From contig JANXBW010000001.1 of NCBI GenBank assembly GCA_025060325.1, positions 359,141-423,140 on the forward strand: DNA of 64,000 nucleotides. Reading direction: 5' to 3'. Origin of the DNA: Thermoguttaceae bacterium. GTDB lineage: Bacteria > Planctomycetota > Planctomycetia > Pirellulales > Thermoguttaceae. The translations under genes and the position numbers were made by a program. The notes below the pieces were generated by a model, which did not search any database, was not told the origin of the DNA, and worked only from the letters and a program-made list of their open reading frames with translations. How positions within the stretch are numbered: position 1 is the first letter of the stretch; each line of letters begins with the position of its first letter. This document shows, in pieces, positions 55,985 through 64,000 of this stretch.

Positions 55985-56908
55985 TTAGCACATCCCCGCC
56001 TTTTCTCCCCACAGGAAGGTCGCCAACTTTTGCCACTCGCGGTAATCAGGAATGACGAGATCTGCCCCGGCGCGAATTAACCTTTCCCGCTTCCACGGAT
56101 CCGGTTGGCCCGACCGATTCCGCTCATCGCTGGCCACTGCCACTGCCACCCCGCCGGCGGACTTCACCACCTGAATATCCACATATCCATCCCCAAAACC
56201 CACCAGCCGATTCCCCGGCACGTTGTTTTCCTTGAGGAGTCGCTCGATAACAGTCGCTTTAGAAAAGCTTTGATAATTGTCGATAGCACCGTAAATGTGC
56301 TCGCCGAAATACCGATCCAATCCCAGGAGGGCCGCTTCTTCGCGAACATAAACCTCGTCCGTACCGCTTGCCAGGTAAAGTCGACATCCTTGTTGGACGA
56401 GGAATTCGAGGAAATCGCGTGCTCCGGGGACCAACATTTCCTCCGGGGAAATCCTGCCCTCGCGCAGGGCCTCACGCCGGTGCTCGATCCGCGCCATTAG
56501 CCGCTCATGATACCGCCTTTTATAAACAAGAGGATCTTCCGGAATTTTTCCCCGTTTGCGAATTTCCTCGGCCAGCCGAATCATCTGGTAAATCGTTTGC
56601 TTCCCGGTGAGGTTGGTGACGAACTCGGTAACCATTTGCCGGAGTTCTTCCGGGCTTTCCGATGTACCGGTAGCCAAGAGCTCCTCCACCATCATGGGGA
56701 TCATTACCCCCTGCCACCCTTCCCGAATGAGGCTCAACGTGCCATCGAAGTCAAAAAACACATGGTCAAGCGGTGCCGGGGGCGAAATGGGGGAGACAAT
56801 TTCGATCGAGCTTCCCGGCAAAAACGTGGGCCTTTCCGGCACACTGCGTACGGCTACAAAGTCAGCTTCTTCGTAAACGCGAGTCATGCGACTTCGAACT
56901 TTACGCAC
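55985..56908 (-). CDS. HAD-superfamily phosphatase
   Basis: A 307-residue HAD hydrolase. The catalytic motif I is FFDFDGTLSL (nucleophile Asp at about 53, acid/base Asp 55). A helical cap follows, motif II is YLASGTD, and motifs III/IV sit around FSKATVIERLLKENN and GFGDGYVDI. The order matches phosphoglycolate-phosphatase-like enzymes with a C1 cap. The N-terminal ~45 residues lack HAD homology, which suggests an extra N-terminal arm. The GTG at 56908 is used; an ATG at 56887 would shorten it by seven residues. Substrate unknown. The upstream neighbour on the same strand is the cyclase-family gene. Confidence 0.85.
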   Translation of the reverse strand: MRKVRSRMTRVYEEADFVAVRSVPERPTFLPGSSIEIVSPISPPAPLDHVFFDFDGTLSLIREGWQGVMIPMMVEELLATGTSESPEELRQMVTEFVTNLTGKQTIYQMIRLAEEIRKRGKIPEDPLVYKRRYHERLMARIEHRREALREGRISPEEMLVPGARDFLEFLVQQGCRLYLASGTDEVYVREEAALLGLDRYFGEHIYGAIDNYQSFSKATVIERLLKENNVPGNRLVGFGDGYVDIQVVKSAGGVAVAVASDERNRSGQPDPWKRERLIRAGADLVIPDYREWQKLATFLWGEKAGMC

Positions 56909-57026
56909 AATACCTTGTTAACGCTCCTTCGACCCAGGCTCCTGCCGATTGGTCTTCCTGCCGCATTTGGAACCCATCGTGGCGTCGCGACAGTGGAGGT
57001 TCAGGCCGGCGGAGTCTTCCCATTTC

Positions 57027-57677
57027 TTACTCGACGATCGCCACAGCCCGCACCGGGGAGCCATCACCACCCACGAGCCGGAGGGGAAAGGAAGCCAGAA
57101 TAAACTGCTCGGGCAGCTCAGCCAGGTTGACCAGGCCTTCCAGAAGCACAATCTCCACACCCGGCTCAAGCAGGGCGTAATGTACCGGTCGGCCCGCGAT
57201 CTTACTGGGCGTCGGGAGGTCTAAGCCCAAAAGCCAGATCTTCTTCTCTGCGATCCACTTGGCCGCCTCAAGCGTCAGCGAGGGCAAATCCGTAAAATAT
57301 CCCTCCTTCCCTACCATCTGGTCCCAGCCGGTCCTTACGATCACCCGGGCGCCAGCTTGGAACTTCTCCCGGTGCGGTTCGAGCATCTCCACCGAAATGG
57401 GAGTTCTAGCCGGCAGACTCCCTCCCGGGGCTAAGTCAACAAGGCAGGCCGGTCCGTAGAAACGCTCCAGTGGTATAGCGTCCACAGTCACTCCCGAACT
57501 GTAAAAATGCGCGGGGGCGTCCAAGTGGGTCCCTTGGTGTGTACCCAAGCTTAATTGGGTTACGCGCACCCCATGGGAGGCCATGGTGCGAAACTCCTCC
57601 GCCCGAAAGGGCGGATCACCCGGGTAACTGGCCATGCCGTTAAACAACGGTTGCGAAAGATCAATAATCCGTGGCAT
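57027..57677 (-). CDS. Cyclase-family (kynurenine formamidase-like) hydrolase
   Basis: A 216-residue metal-dependent hydrolase of the cyclase family. The signature HQGTHLDAPAHF (His 47, His 51, Asp 53, His 57) gives the metal site. MPRIIDLSQPLFNGMASYPG is the usual N-terminus, and DLPTPSKIAG and ILLEG-like VLLEGLVNLAELP the usual later parts. Family members hydrolyse N-formylkynurenine or cyclic amides and isatin. Substrate is not decided here. ATG at 57677, with a modest AAGAG upstream. The next gene upstream on the same strand encodes a sugar-isomerase-like protein. Confidence 0.9.
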   Translation of the reverse strand: MPRIIDLSQPLFNGMASYPGDPPFRAEEFRTMASHGVRVTQLSLGTHQGTHLDAPAHFYSSGVTVDAIPLERFYGPACLVDLAPGGSLPARTPISVEMLEPHREKFQAGARVIVRTGWDQMVGKEGYFTDLPSLTLEAAKWIAEKKIWLLGLDLPTPSKIAGRPVHYALLEPGVEIVLLEGLVNLAELPEQFILASFPLRLVGGDGSPVRAVAIVE

Positions 57678-57722
57678 GGTGCTCTTGGGCTGTTTACTCC
57701 GATTGGTCTGGCTCGATCGTCC

Positions 57723-58838
57723 TTAAGCGTCTGACGAGGCTGATAAACACTTTTCCAAATACCGTTTGGCCCGTAGCAGTTCGTTAACAATAGCTGAGGG
57801 CTCTTCCCACAGGGGAGTACCCCGCGGGTAGGAGTGCATAAAAATCTCCGTCCACCCAGCGAAATTGATTTGCCTCAGCGCAGCCATGATAGGCCGGAAG
57901 TCAAGGGGCCCCCGACCAGGCAGTTGCTCAAGCTCCGCCTCCTTCGGCATTGGCTGCATGCACCCTTTGCCGAACTGCCAAGCGTAGAAAACAAAGATCT
58001 GTTGACCAACTTCCTTGATGAGTGCCGCCAAAACCTGCGGATCCTGAGGCAAGTGATAAGGCGCAAGAGCTATTCCGATCGAAGGGTAGCGATTCAACTC
58101 GGCAAACCAGCGTACAGCATCAGCATTGAGAAGAAGGGTGGAACTATGATTTTCAATCGCAACTTTCAGTCCTTTGGCTTCCGCCTCCTTGGCAACCGCT
58201 TGAAGTGCCCGAACCAATTCCTCAACAGCGGGCTTAAGATCCCTTGGCTCTGGTGGCTTGGGCCGGCCGCAACCCGTGATCAGCACCTCCCCACCTAAGT
58301 CCTTTAGTACTGTCATTTCCTCGGTCAGGCGGAATGGACCAAGGTCGTAGCGAGAGATAGCAGCGATACGAACTCCGTGTTTTTCCACAACTCTCCTTGC
58401 CACTGCGACACCAATTTCGTCTACTTGTTCCCGGTGATTCCCGTACGGCCGGGGCCAAAGATCAATCGCTTCTGCCCCCGTAGCCGCAGCGTGGGAAGCG
58501 ACCACCTCAAGCGGCATGGTCCCAAAAAGGGTCGAGGCCACCATGTAACGCAGGCGGAATTGCTCCGTCGCCGCTTGCCGGGGCGATGACAAGCCCGCAG
58601 TAGCTAATGTTTGCCCCTTGGCTCTTTCGTCCTCGATCAAGAGTCCGGCCACACATGCCGCGTTAGAGAGCCCGACTGCACCCCCAAGAAACTCACGTCG
58701 GCTCAAGCTACCGCCATTTTTCCGTTTTCGTTCACAAGCCACGGGAGAGCTATCCCCAAATGCGGTTGCGATCCTCCAAAAATGTGACCAAGAGCAGGTG
58801 CCCTTGCTAGGAAGGTTTACCGCACCCTGACCGACCAC
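57723..58838 (-). CDS. Tat-exported sugar phosphate isomerase/epimerase-like protein
   Basis: A 371-residue TIM-barrel protein of the xylose-isomerase-like superfamily (AP endonuclease 2 type). The N-terminus holds a twin-arginine motif SRREFLGG at about residues 46-53, then a hydrophobic stretch; such exported copies are common in planctomycetes. The barrel has AEAIDLWPRPYG-like GAEAIDLWPRPYG, IAISRYDLGPF, LKVAIENHSSTLLLNADAV and YPSIGIALAPYH. Metal ligands are plausible but not all can be placed. The GTG at 58838 has AAGGAG 11 bases upstream; a GTG at 58742 would give a more usual Tat n-region and is an alternative. Substrate unknown; sugar or inositol derivatives are possible. Confidence 0.82.
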   Translation of the reverse strand: MVGQGAVNLPSKGTCSWSHFWRIATAFGDSSPVACERKRKNGGSLSRREFLGGAVGLSNAACVAGLLIEDERAKGQTLATAGLSSPRQAATEQFRLRYMVASTLFGTMPLEVVASHAAATGAEAIDLWPRPYGNHREQVDEIGVAVARRVVEKHGVRIAAISRYDLGPFRLTEEMTVLKDLGGEVLITGCGRPKPPEPRDLKPAVEELVRALQAVAKEAEAKGLKVAIENHSSTLLLNADAVRWFAELNRYPSIGIALAPYHLPQDPQVLAALIKEVGQQIFVFYAWQFGKGCMQPMPKEAELEQLPGRGPLDFRPIMAALRQINFAGWTEIFMHSYPRGTPLWEEPSAIVNELLRAKRYLEKCLSASSDA

Positions 58839-58943
58839 GCCGTTTGCCGCTCCTTGGCGAGGGTGAAACCGGATTTTCTTTTCGACCTTTACCGAGTGGT
58901 GACTGGCTCCAAGCTATTCGCTCAGGTGATCCTCGCCCCAGCC

Positions 58944-59543
58944 CTATCCAGCTGCGACGGCTGGGTCACCGTGTTTTGCCACCCACTCCTTAAGCATCCG
59001 CACAAAGTGTTTCAAAAGCAAGGTGTTATCCTGCCAAGTACGGGCAGTGACTAAGTTCCCGTCAACAACCACTGGCTCGTTGACGTACAAAGCACCACCC
59101 TGAGTGGCGTCCAAGGCACATTTGGCAACCGTCGTCACCTTTCGTCCGCGAATACAGTCTGCCGCGGTCAAAATCTCGATTCCATGGCACACGCAAGCCA
59201 CGGGCTTATTAGCTTCGAAGAAGTGCCGAGTGATCCGCAGCAGGTCTTTATCGTAGCGCAAGTATTCGGGTGCCCGGCCCCCGGAAAGAAATAAGCCCAC
59301 GAATTTTTCCGGCTGCACATCGCGAAAAGCTATAGTCGCCCGAATGTGATAACCCGGCCGCTCCTCAGTGATATCCCACGGCGGATTAGCTGTAGGCGGG
59401 ATCTCATGAAGCACCATGTGATAAAGCCGCGCCTCCGGTCCCGCTACAACCACGGCAAAATCGTCCTCAGGTAGGCGGAAGAAGGGATACATCGTATCGA
59501 GGACTTCCGTGGCATCACCCACGGGCAAAAGCACCTGCGGCAC
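58944..59543 (-). CDS. DJ-1/PfpI-family protein
   Basis: A 199-residue protein of the DJ-1/PfpI/type 1 glutamine amidotransferase-like superfamily. The nucleophile elbow is VACVCHGIEIL with Cys at about 119, and LFLSGGRAPEYLRYD is the preceding family loop. LVTARTWQDNTLLLKHF near the C-terminus is also characteristic. Members act as glyoxalases, deglycases, chaperones or proteases; which of these it is cannot be told from sequence alone. GTG at 59543 has AGGAG 8 bases upstream. It lies between the isomerase-like gene and citrate synthase on the same strand. Confidence 0.9.
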   Translation of the reverse strand: MPQVLLPVGDATEVLDTMYPFFRLPEDDFAVVVAGPEARLYHMVLHEIPPTANPPWDITEERPGYHIRATIAFRDVQPEKFVGLFLSGGRAPEYLRYDKDLLRITRHFFEANKPVACVCHGIEILTAADCIRGRKVTTVAKCALDATQGGALYVNEPVVVDGNLVTARTWQDNTLLLKHFVRMLKEWVAKHGDPAVAAG

Positions 59544-59835
59544 GGCGAGGACTCCTAAGCGAATGGCTCACCACTTTGCACCGAGGCCGCGCCCTACCGA
59601 TCACCTCCGCCGAGCCAACGCGAGGTTTAAGCGAGACCACGAGGCATAAAGATATGTTTGCCCTGCTGTTTACGCCGCGGCCTGAAGCCCAATGTTGGCG
59701 AATCAACGACCCCAGCAAAAAAATCTTTTTCCTACCAAACCGCGATTGCCGAGCTGTGGGCGAAAAAAGCAAACCCGACTACCTGGCCAGCTAAAATTGT
59801 CGTTGGGTTACTTTTTTGGGGCAGCCGTGTAGTCG

Positions 59836-61134
59836 CTAGGTTGCGGCTGTCCGTTCCGACATGGGCACGTACTTGGCCTCCACCGGCCCAATATATACCT
59901 GTCGTGGCCGAACGATCCGGCTGGTGGGATCCTCATGCTGTTCGCGCCACTGGGCAATCCAGCCCGGCAAACGACCAATAGCAAAGCAGACCGTAAACAT
60001 GTTTTTCGGTATCCCGATCGCCCGCAGAAGGATACCACTATAAAAGTCCACATTGGGATAGAGTCGCCGCTCGATGAAGTACGGATCCGACAAAGCAAGC
60101 TCTTCGAGCTTGCGGGCGATGTCAAGAAGCGGATCCTGGACTTTCAGCTGGGCGAAAACTTTTTCGCAGGTGTCCTTAAGAATCCGAGCCCGCGGGTCGT
60201 AATTCTTGTAAATGCGATGCCCGAAACCGTAAAGTCGGAAGGGATTAGTCTTGTCCTTCGCCATGCGAATACATTCTTCCGGCGTCAACCCGCCGGCATG
60301 GATCCGTTCAAGCATATCCATCACTTCCACATTGGCGCCCCCATGAAGCGGGCCCCACAGCGCGCAGACACCCGCGGCACAGGAGGCAAACAAATTGGCC
60401 CGTGCCGACCCTACTGTCCGCACGGTCATCGTACTGCAGTTTTGTTCATGATCAGCGTGGAGAATAAACAGCAGATTAAGTGCATCCTCCACCTCGGGAC
60501 TGACAATGTACTGCTTATACGGGAGCGAGAACATCATGTGGAGGAAATTGGCACAGTAGCGAAGGTGCGGATCTGGATAAATAAACGGCAGGCCTTGTGA
60601 GCGGCGATAAGCGAAGGCGGCAATCGTCCGCACCTTGCTGATCAGCCGAGCGGCGGCTGCCTCCAGTGACTCTTCATCCCCTACCCAAAGCAGTTGTTGA
60701 TGGAAACATGCCAGGTTGTTTAGCATCGCCGACAGGATAGCCATCGGCGGAGCATCAACTGGCATGTGTTGATATTGCAAGCGCAATCCTTCATGCAAAA
60801 GCTCGTTTTCTGTCAATTTAGCACTAAATCGGCTAAGCTCCTCCTTGGTGGGCAGCCGACCAAAGATCAAAAGCCACGCCACCTCCACAAAGTTCGGTTT
60901 CTCAATGAATTGGTCAATGGGAATGCCCCGATAGCGGAGGATACCACGCTCGCCATCCACAAAGGTAATGGCGCTCTTACAAATGGCCGTATTGGCGAGG
61001 GACGGATCGTAAGCTACGTGGCCCGTCAGATCCCGCAGACGGGTGATGTCAATAGCTGGATCGCCAAGTGTTCCCCGGATGATCGGAAGCTCCACCTCCT
61101 TATCGCCGATTTTAAGAATTGCTTTATCCGACAT
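59836..61134 (-). CDS. gltA: Citrate synthase (type II)
   Basis: Citrate synthase condenses oxaloacetate and acetyl-CoA at the entry to the TCA cycle. This is a 432-residue form close to the E. coli type. Catalytic residues are in place: His of GPLHGGAN (about 264), His of GFGHRIYKNYDPRARI (about 306) and Asp of PNVDFYSG (about 363). The N-terminal DPSLANTAICKSAITFVDGE then GILRYRGIPIDQ belongs to the NADH-sensitive hexameric group. ATG at 61134 is chosen by family fit; GTG at 61143 closer to the GAGGAG site adds three residues. Flanked by the PfkB and DJ-1 genes, but metabolic linkage is not shown. Confidence 0.96.
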   Translation of the reverse strand: MSDKAILKIGDKEVELPIIRGTLGDPAIDITRLRDLTGHVAYDPSLANTAICKSAITFVDGERGILRYRGIPIDQFIEKPNFVEVAWLLIFGRLPTKEELSRFSAKLTENELLHEGLRLQYQHMPVDAPPMAILSAMLNNLACFHQQLLWVGDEESLEAAAARLISKVRTIAAFAYRRSQGLPFIYPDPHLRYCANFLHMMFSLPYKQYIVSPEVEDALNLLFILHADHEQNCSTMTVRTVGSARANLFASCAAGVCALWGPLHGGANVEVMDMLERIHAGGLTPEECIRMAKDKTNPFRLYGFGHRIYKNYDPRARILKDTCEKVFAQLKVQDPLLDIARKLEELALSDPYFIERRLYPNVDFYSGILLRAIGIPKNMFTVCFAIGRLPGWIAQWREQHEDPTSRIVRPRQVYIGPVEAKYVPMSERTAAT

Positions 61135-61276
61135 CCCTTGCACGCTCTCCTCGATTTAGCTAGGACAATAACTCTCTTCTGTTTCCACCAACATGGCCTA
61201 AGCGGCTCATCCAAGAAGCATCAAATCGTCAACTAAAAGCCAAGAAAGACCTCCCGAGTAACTAGTTTTGGCCCTC

Positions 61277-62224
61277 CTAGATTTCCTCCAGTGGCAAAAC
61301 CTGTGTACGGATGAATTCCTCGGCCTCCTGGCGATTGAACACACTTTCGGTTGTCCCAATAGCGCGAACACAGCTTGCGCCGAGAGCACTTCCCCAGCGA
61401 AGGCAGCCAACCGGATCTTCTCCTAAGAGCATCCCGGCAATAAACCCTGCGTCGAAGGCATCCCCCGCCCCAGCCCCGCCGACAAATTCCACCGGATAAA
61501 CTCCCGCTCGAACGCGAACTCCATCGGTCACCAGGACCGAGCCCTTTTCGCCCATCGTGATCACTACTGTTTTCGCCCCCAGTTGACGAAAATGCTCGGC
61601 TTGAGCCACAGGATCTTTGATTCCGGTTATCACCTCCGATTCGTCATCATTGGGGAGGAAGACATCGGTTTCCGGCAAGATGCGGGCCAAGGTCTTTTCG
61701 TAGTCTCGCCCACCAAAGAGCACCACGTCCAGTACTGTTTTTGCTCCGTGTTGGCGTGCCAGGCGGAAAAGGTCGACCATTTCCGGCGTCTCTAACCCGG
61801 GCATCATCAGATAGCCACCCACATAGAAGACTTTTGCCGATGTCACCCAGTCCTTGGGAATATGCTCAACAGTAAAGAGCGTGTTCGCACCGGCTGTGCT
61901 AATAAATCGCCGGTCCTCGCCTTGGACGTTGACGATCATCGTCGCGGCTGACCCAACCCCCGAGATGCGATGAACCCCACGAGTGTCCACGCCGGCCGCT
62001 TCCAGAGTTTCTACGATGACCCGTCCAAACGGATCATCCCCGACACAACCGGAAACCCCCACCCTAAAACCCAACTTGGCCAAATCTACAGCCGTGTTGG
62101 ACGCGCAACCTCCTAAAGCAAGCTGGATGTGTTTGGTGGGAATTAGCTCGCCAGCCTTCGGAAGCCGGGGAATGGGGGCGCAGGCAATGTCGGCAAAAAG
62201 GATACCGGCACACAGGCAATCCAT
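61277..62224 (-). CDS. PfkB-family sugar kinase
   Basis: A 315-residue ribokinase-superfamily (PfkB) kinase. Seen: the N-terminal LGGCASNTAVDLAKLGFRVG (signature 1), GDDPFGRVIVETL, a central FLPNDDESEVITG and the anion-hole/base motif VEFVGGAGAGDAFDAGFIAG with catalytic Asp in GAGD. The N-terminus is IAxP-like (AGILFADIACAPIPRLP) and length is normal. Likely substrates are ribose, fructose, adenosine or inositol-like sugars; the sequence does not choose. ATG at 62224 with AAGGA about 9 bases upstream. It precedes gltA by 142 bases on the same strand. Confidence 0.92.
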   Translation of the reverse strand: MDCLCAGILFADIACAPIPRLPKAGELIPTKHIQLALGGCASNTAVDLAKLGFRVGVSGCVGDDPFGRVIVETLEAAGVDTRGVHRISGVGSAATMIVNVQGEDRRFISTAGANTLFTVEHIPKDWVTSAKVFYVGGYLMMPGLETPEMVDLFRLARQHGAKTVLDVVLFGGRDYEKTLARILPETDVFLPNDDESEVITGIKDPVAQAEHFRQLGAKTVVITMGEKGSVLVTDGVRVRAGVYPVEFVGGAGAGDAFDAGFIAGMLLGEDPVGCLRWGSALGASCVRAIGTTESVFNRQEAEEFIRTQVLPLEEI

Positions 62225-62864
62225 CGGACTGATCCTTTCGTCAGGGCGGAGGCAGCAGGAAACGTCCCTGAGCTTGAGCGACTATCCGCGGCTTGCCGCC
62301 TGTAAACTGAGCTAGTGTCCAACCTCGGACAACTTGTCACAACCCGGCCAAAGTTTTTTCAACATGCCAAGGGGTGCTTCGTGAACGGGTACGGCGCAAA
62401 GCTCTATCGTACCGGAGTTGGGATAATGTTTCAACGAGCGGGCCACGCCAGCTGGGGGCCACATCTCGATTGAGCAAGGGCCAAGGGCAGCCTTAGCCCT
62501 AGCCCCGGGCACATCTCCCGACAGAGTCCACCTGGCAAAATCAGGACCGAGCTCGCAAGCTTTTCGACTTTACTTCCGGGAGAGCAAACGGCGGGTCTCA
62601 ACCAGCTCTGAAGCTCAAAGCTTCTGCAGAAGCGCGGAGCGCAAACGAATGTCATTGCGGCAATGCCACACTTTTGGAGCAGGAAGAAAGTGTGGCCGGC
62701 GGATTTATCCGTCCCCAAGTGAACGGCTTCTCGGAAGCGCCACACCCGCCCAGCCGCAGGCCAAAAAATCCGTGGCTTCCCTCCGTGGGTCTAGGGGAAT
62801 ACCAAGCTGGCTGCCGCAATGGCCTCACGGACAGTCCCTAGGGCAAAAACCGTTCTATTCCCCG
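62225..62864. other. Intergenic region, about 0.64 kb
   Basis: Between the ABC ATPase gene and the PfkB kinase gene, both on the minus strand. I see no gene here. Confidence 0.4.
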
Positions 62865-63707
62865 TTACGAGCCGGCTGGCGTGCCCGGCGGATGGCGCCG
62901 GTAAACAGTGGCAACTGCCCCGGTTCCGAGGTCCATATCTTCGCCGAAGTAGTACTCGCGGGCCTCGGGATTGGCGATCACTTCCGCCGGAGTACCGTGG
63001 CAAAGGACCCCGCCACTTCGGATGACATAACTGCGGTCAGTTATCTGGAGCGTCTCCCGAACCTGGTGATCAGTTATTAAGATGGCGATGCCCCGATTCC
63101 GGAGGCCACGGATGATTTCCTGGATGCTGTCGACAGTGACCGGGTCGATTCCCGTAAACGGCTCATCCAGCAGGATAATTTGGGGGTTAGAGACCAGCGC
63201 CCGAGCTATTTCCAACCGGCGCCGCTCCCCGCCCGAGAGCGTGTACGCCTTGGCCTTGCGGAGCCGGGCGATGTCAAACTGCTCCAACAGTTCATCACAG
63301 CGGCGCTGGCGCGTTTTCCGGTCGAAGCCCAAAAGCTCCATGATCGCCAAGAGGTTTTGCTCGACCGTCAACTTCCGGAATACACTGGGCTCTTGGGCAA
63401 GGTAGCCCATTCCGCCCTCACGTGCCCGGCGATACATCGGCCAGTGCGTCACATCCTGCCCCTGGAGAAAAACTTTTCCGGCATCGGGGCGAATCATCCC
63501 GCAGGTGATGCGAAAGCAAGTGGTCTTCCCCGCTCCGTTCGGGCCCAAAAGGCCCACAATCTCTCCCGGGTAAACCTCGAAACTGACCCCGTCCACAACT
63601 CTTCGGCCCCTATACGACTTGACTAGCCCCTCGGTCTTAAGGATGGGACCGAGATGTGGACGAACAGTCACACTGCCGGAACTAGGGCTTAAGGGAGGCG
63701 GCTGCAT
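62865..63707 (-). CDS. lptB: LptB-type ABC transporter ATP-binding protein
   Basis: A 280-residue ABC ATPase. Motifs: Walker A GPNGAGKTT, Q-loop AQEPSVFRKLTVEQNLLAIM, signature LSGGERRRLEIARAL, Walker B IILLDEPFTGIDP and His switch ITDHQVRE. The segment after Walker A, with GQDVTHWPMYRRAREGGMGY, is typical of LptB, which powers lipopolysaccharide extraction from the inner membrane with LptF and LptG. The C-terminus has ~25 additional residues past EYYFGEDMD. About 20 extra residues precede the core. GGAGG precedes the ATG. The partner genes lptF, lptG, lptA and lptC are not in the window. LptB is likely, but relatives in branched-chain amino acid transport cannot be excluded. Confidence 0.88.
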   Translation of the reverse strand: MQPPPLSPSSGSVTVRPHLGPILKTEGLVKSYRGRRVVDGVSFEVYPGEIVGLLGPNGAGKTTCFRITCGMIRPDAGKVFLQGQDVTHWPMYRRAREGGMGYLAQEPSVFRKLTVEQNLLAIMELLGFDRKTRQRRCDELLEQFDIARLRKAKAYTLSGGERRRLEIARALVSNPQIILLDEPFTGIDPVTVDSIQEIIRGLRNRGIAILITDHQVRETLQITDRSYVIRSGGVLCHGTPAEVIANPEAREYYFGEDMDLGTGAVATVYRRHPPGTPAGS

Positions 63708-64000
63708 TTGACCTCCGTGCCACGCTATCCTACTAGTCGCACCGAAAATTTCTGGCTCGTACCGGCCGATTGTCTACGAAAATTAGGCAGATATCCCAAT
63801 AAGCCGCCAACTGAGTTCTTATCGACTGAACTATCGGCTCCTGGTGCCCCAATTAAGCGGCTAGCAAACCAAGCCTTCCCGGAGCTGCAGAACCCACCGC
63901 GGGGGTTTTCCAGCGATATCCCCCCCTGGAGTACCACCCCTCAGCGCGCCGACCCGCGGTCAAACGCGCCCAAGATAGTCGGGGGCAATGTAGCCGCCAA
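63708..64000. other. Region at the right window edge
   Basis: About 0.29 kb upstream of the ABC ATPase gene. No gene beginning here can be supported before the window ends; it should hold the promoter for the ATPase gene or the end of the neighbour. Confidence 0.35.

Overview
The window looks like chromosomal DNA from a planctomycete (Planctomycetota, probably a Pirellulales-type lineage). This rests on the mix of genes: a DUF1559 pilin-like remnant, two DUF1080 proteins, a DUF58/DUF4129/BatA/DUF4175 envelope cluster, a stand-alone LigD-type phosphoesterase domain, an M60 metallopeptidase, a DUF11 lipoprotein and several secreted proteins of unknown function. Genus cannot be assigned from sequence alone. 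There is no phage, transposon, CRISPR array or plasmid gene that I can recognise. Coding density is low: roughly a fifth of the window lies in gaps of 300 bases to 3 kb with no convincing gene. Many genes have a clear AAGGAG/GGAGG ribosome binding site, which settles several starts.

Layout. 1-4.5 kb (+): end of a GspE/PilB-type secretion ATPase, a secreted M60 metallopeptidase, a DegT-type aminotransferase. 4.6-8.3 kb (-): FliD (flagellar cap) followed by FliS (flagellin chaperone). 9.2-13.2 kb (+): dnaA behind a good sigma-70 promoter, then a membrane-anchored coiled-coil protein and an overlapping small membrane protein, ending in a strong terminator. 13.2-16.4 kb (-): macrodomain protein and a secreted clan-A glycoside hydrolase. 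17.5-20.1 kb (+): a two-gene unit of a Tat-exported DUF362 protein and a NapH-NapG-like polyferredoxin fusion. 20.1-23.0 kb: a gene desert with tRNA-Cys and a broken DUF1559 gene. 23.0-30.1 kb: a large secreted protein (-), a small conserved coiled-coil protein (+), an enlarged nucleoside diphosphate kinase (-) and pyrF (-). 30.5-31.7 kb (+): a helix-turn-helix-like protein of unknown role.

31.7-47.5 kb is the most distinctive block. DUF58 and DUF4129 membrane proteins run leftward. Divergently, two DUF1080 paralogues, two large von Willebrand A membrane proteins, a 1240-residue DUF4175-like coiled-coil membrane protein and a small secreted protein run rightward. Elsewhere such genes travel with a MoxR AAA+ ATPase; none is present here. 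It looks like an envelope-associated multiprotein system whose function is not established.

47.7-54 kb: LigD-type phosphoesterase domain (-), a large DUF11 lipoprotein (-), hemE (+) overlapping a leader region of a STAS protein (+). 54.1-63.7 kb (all -): an OmpA-like lipoprotein, HAD phosphatase, cyclase-family hydrolase, Tat-exported sugar isomerase-like protein, DJ-1/PfpI protein, citrate synthase, PfkB sugar kinase and an LptB-type ABC ATPase. Functional calls rest on motifs read by eye; no database search was possible.
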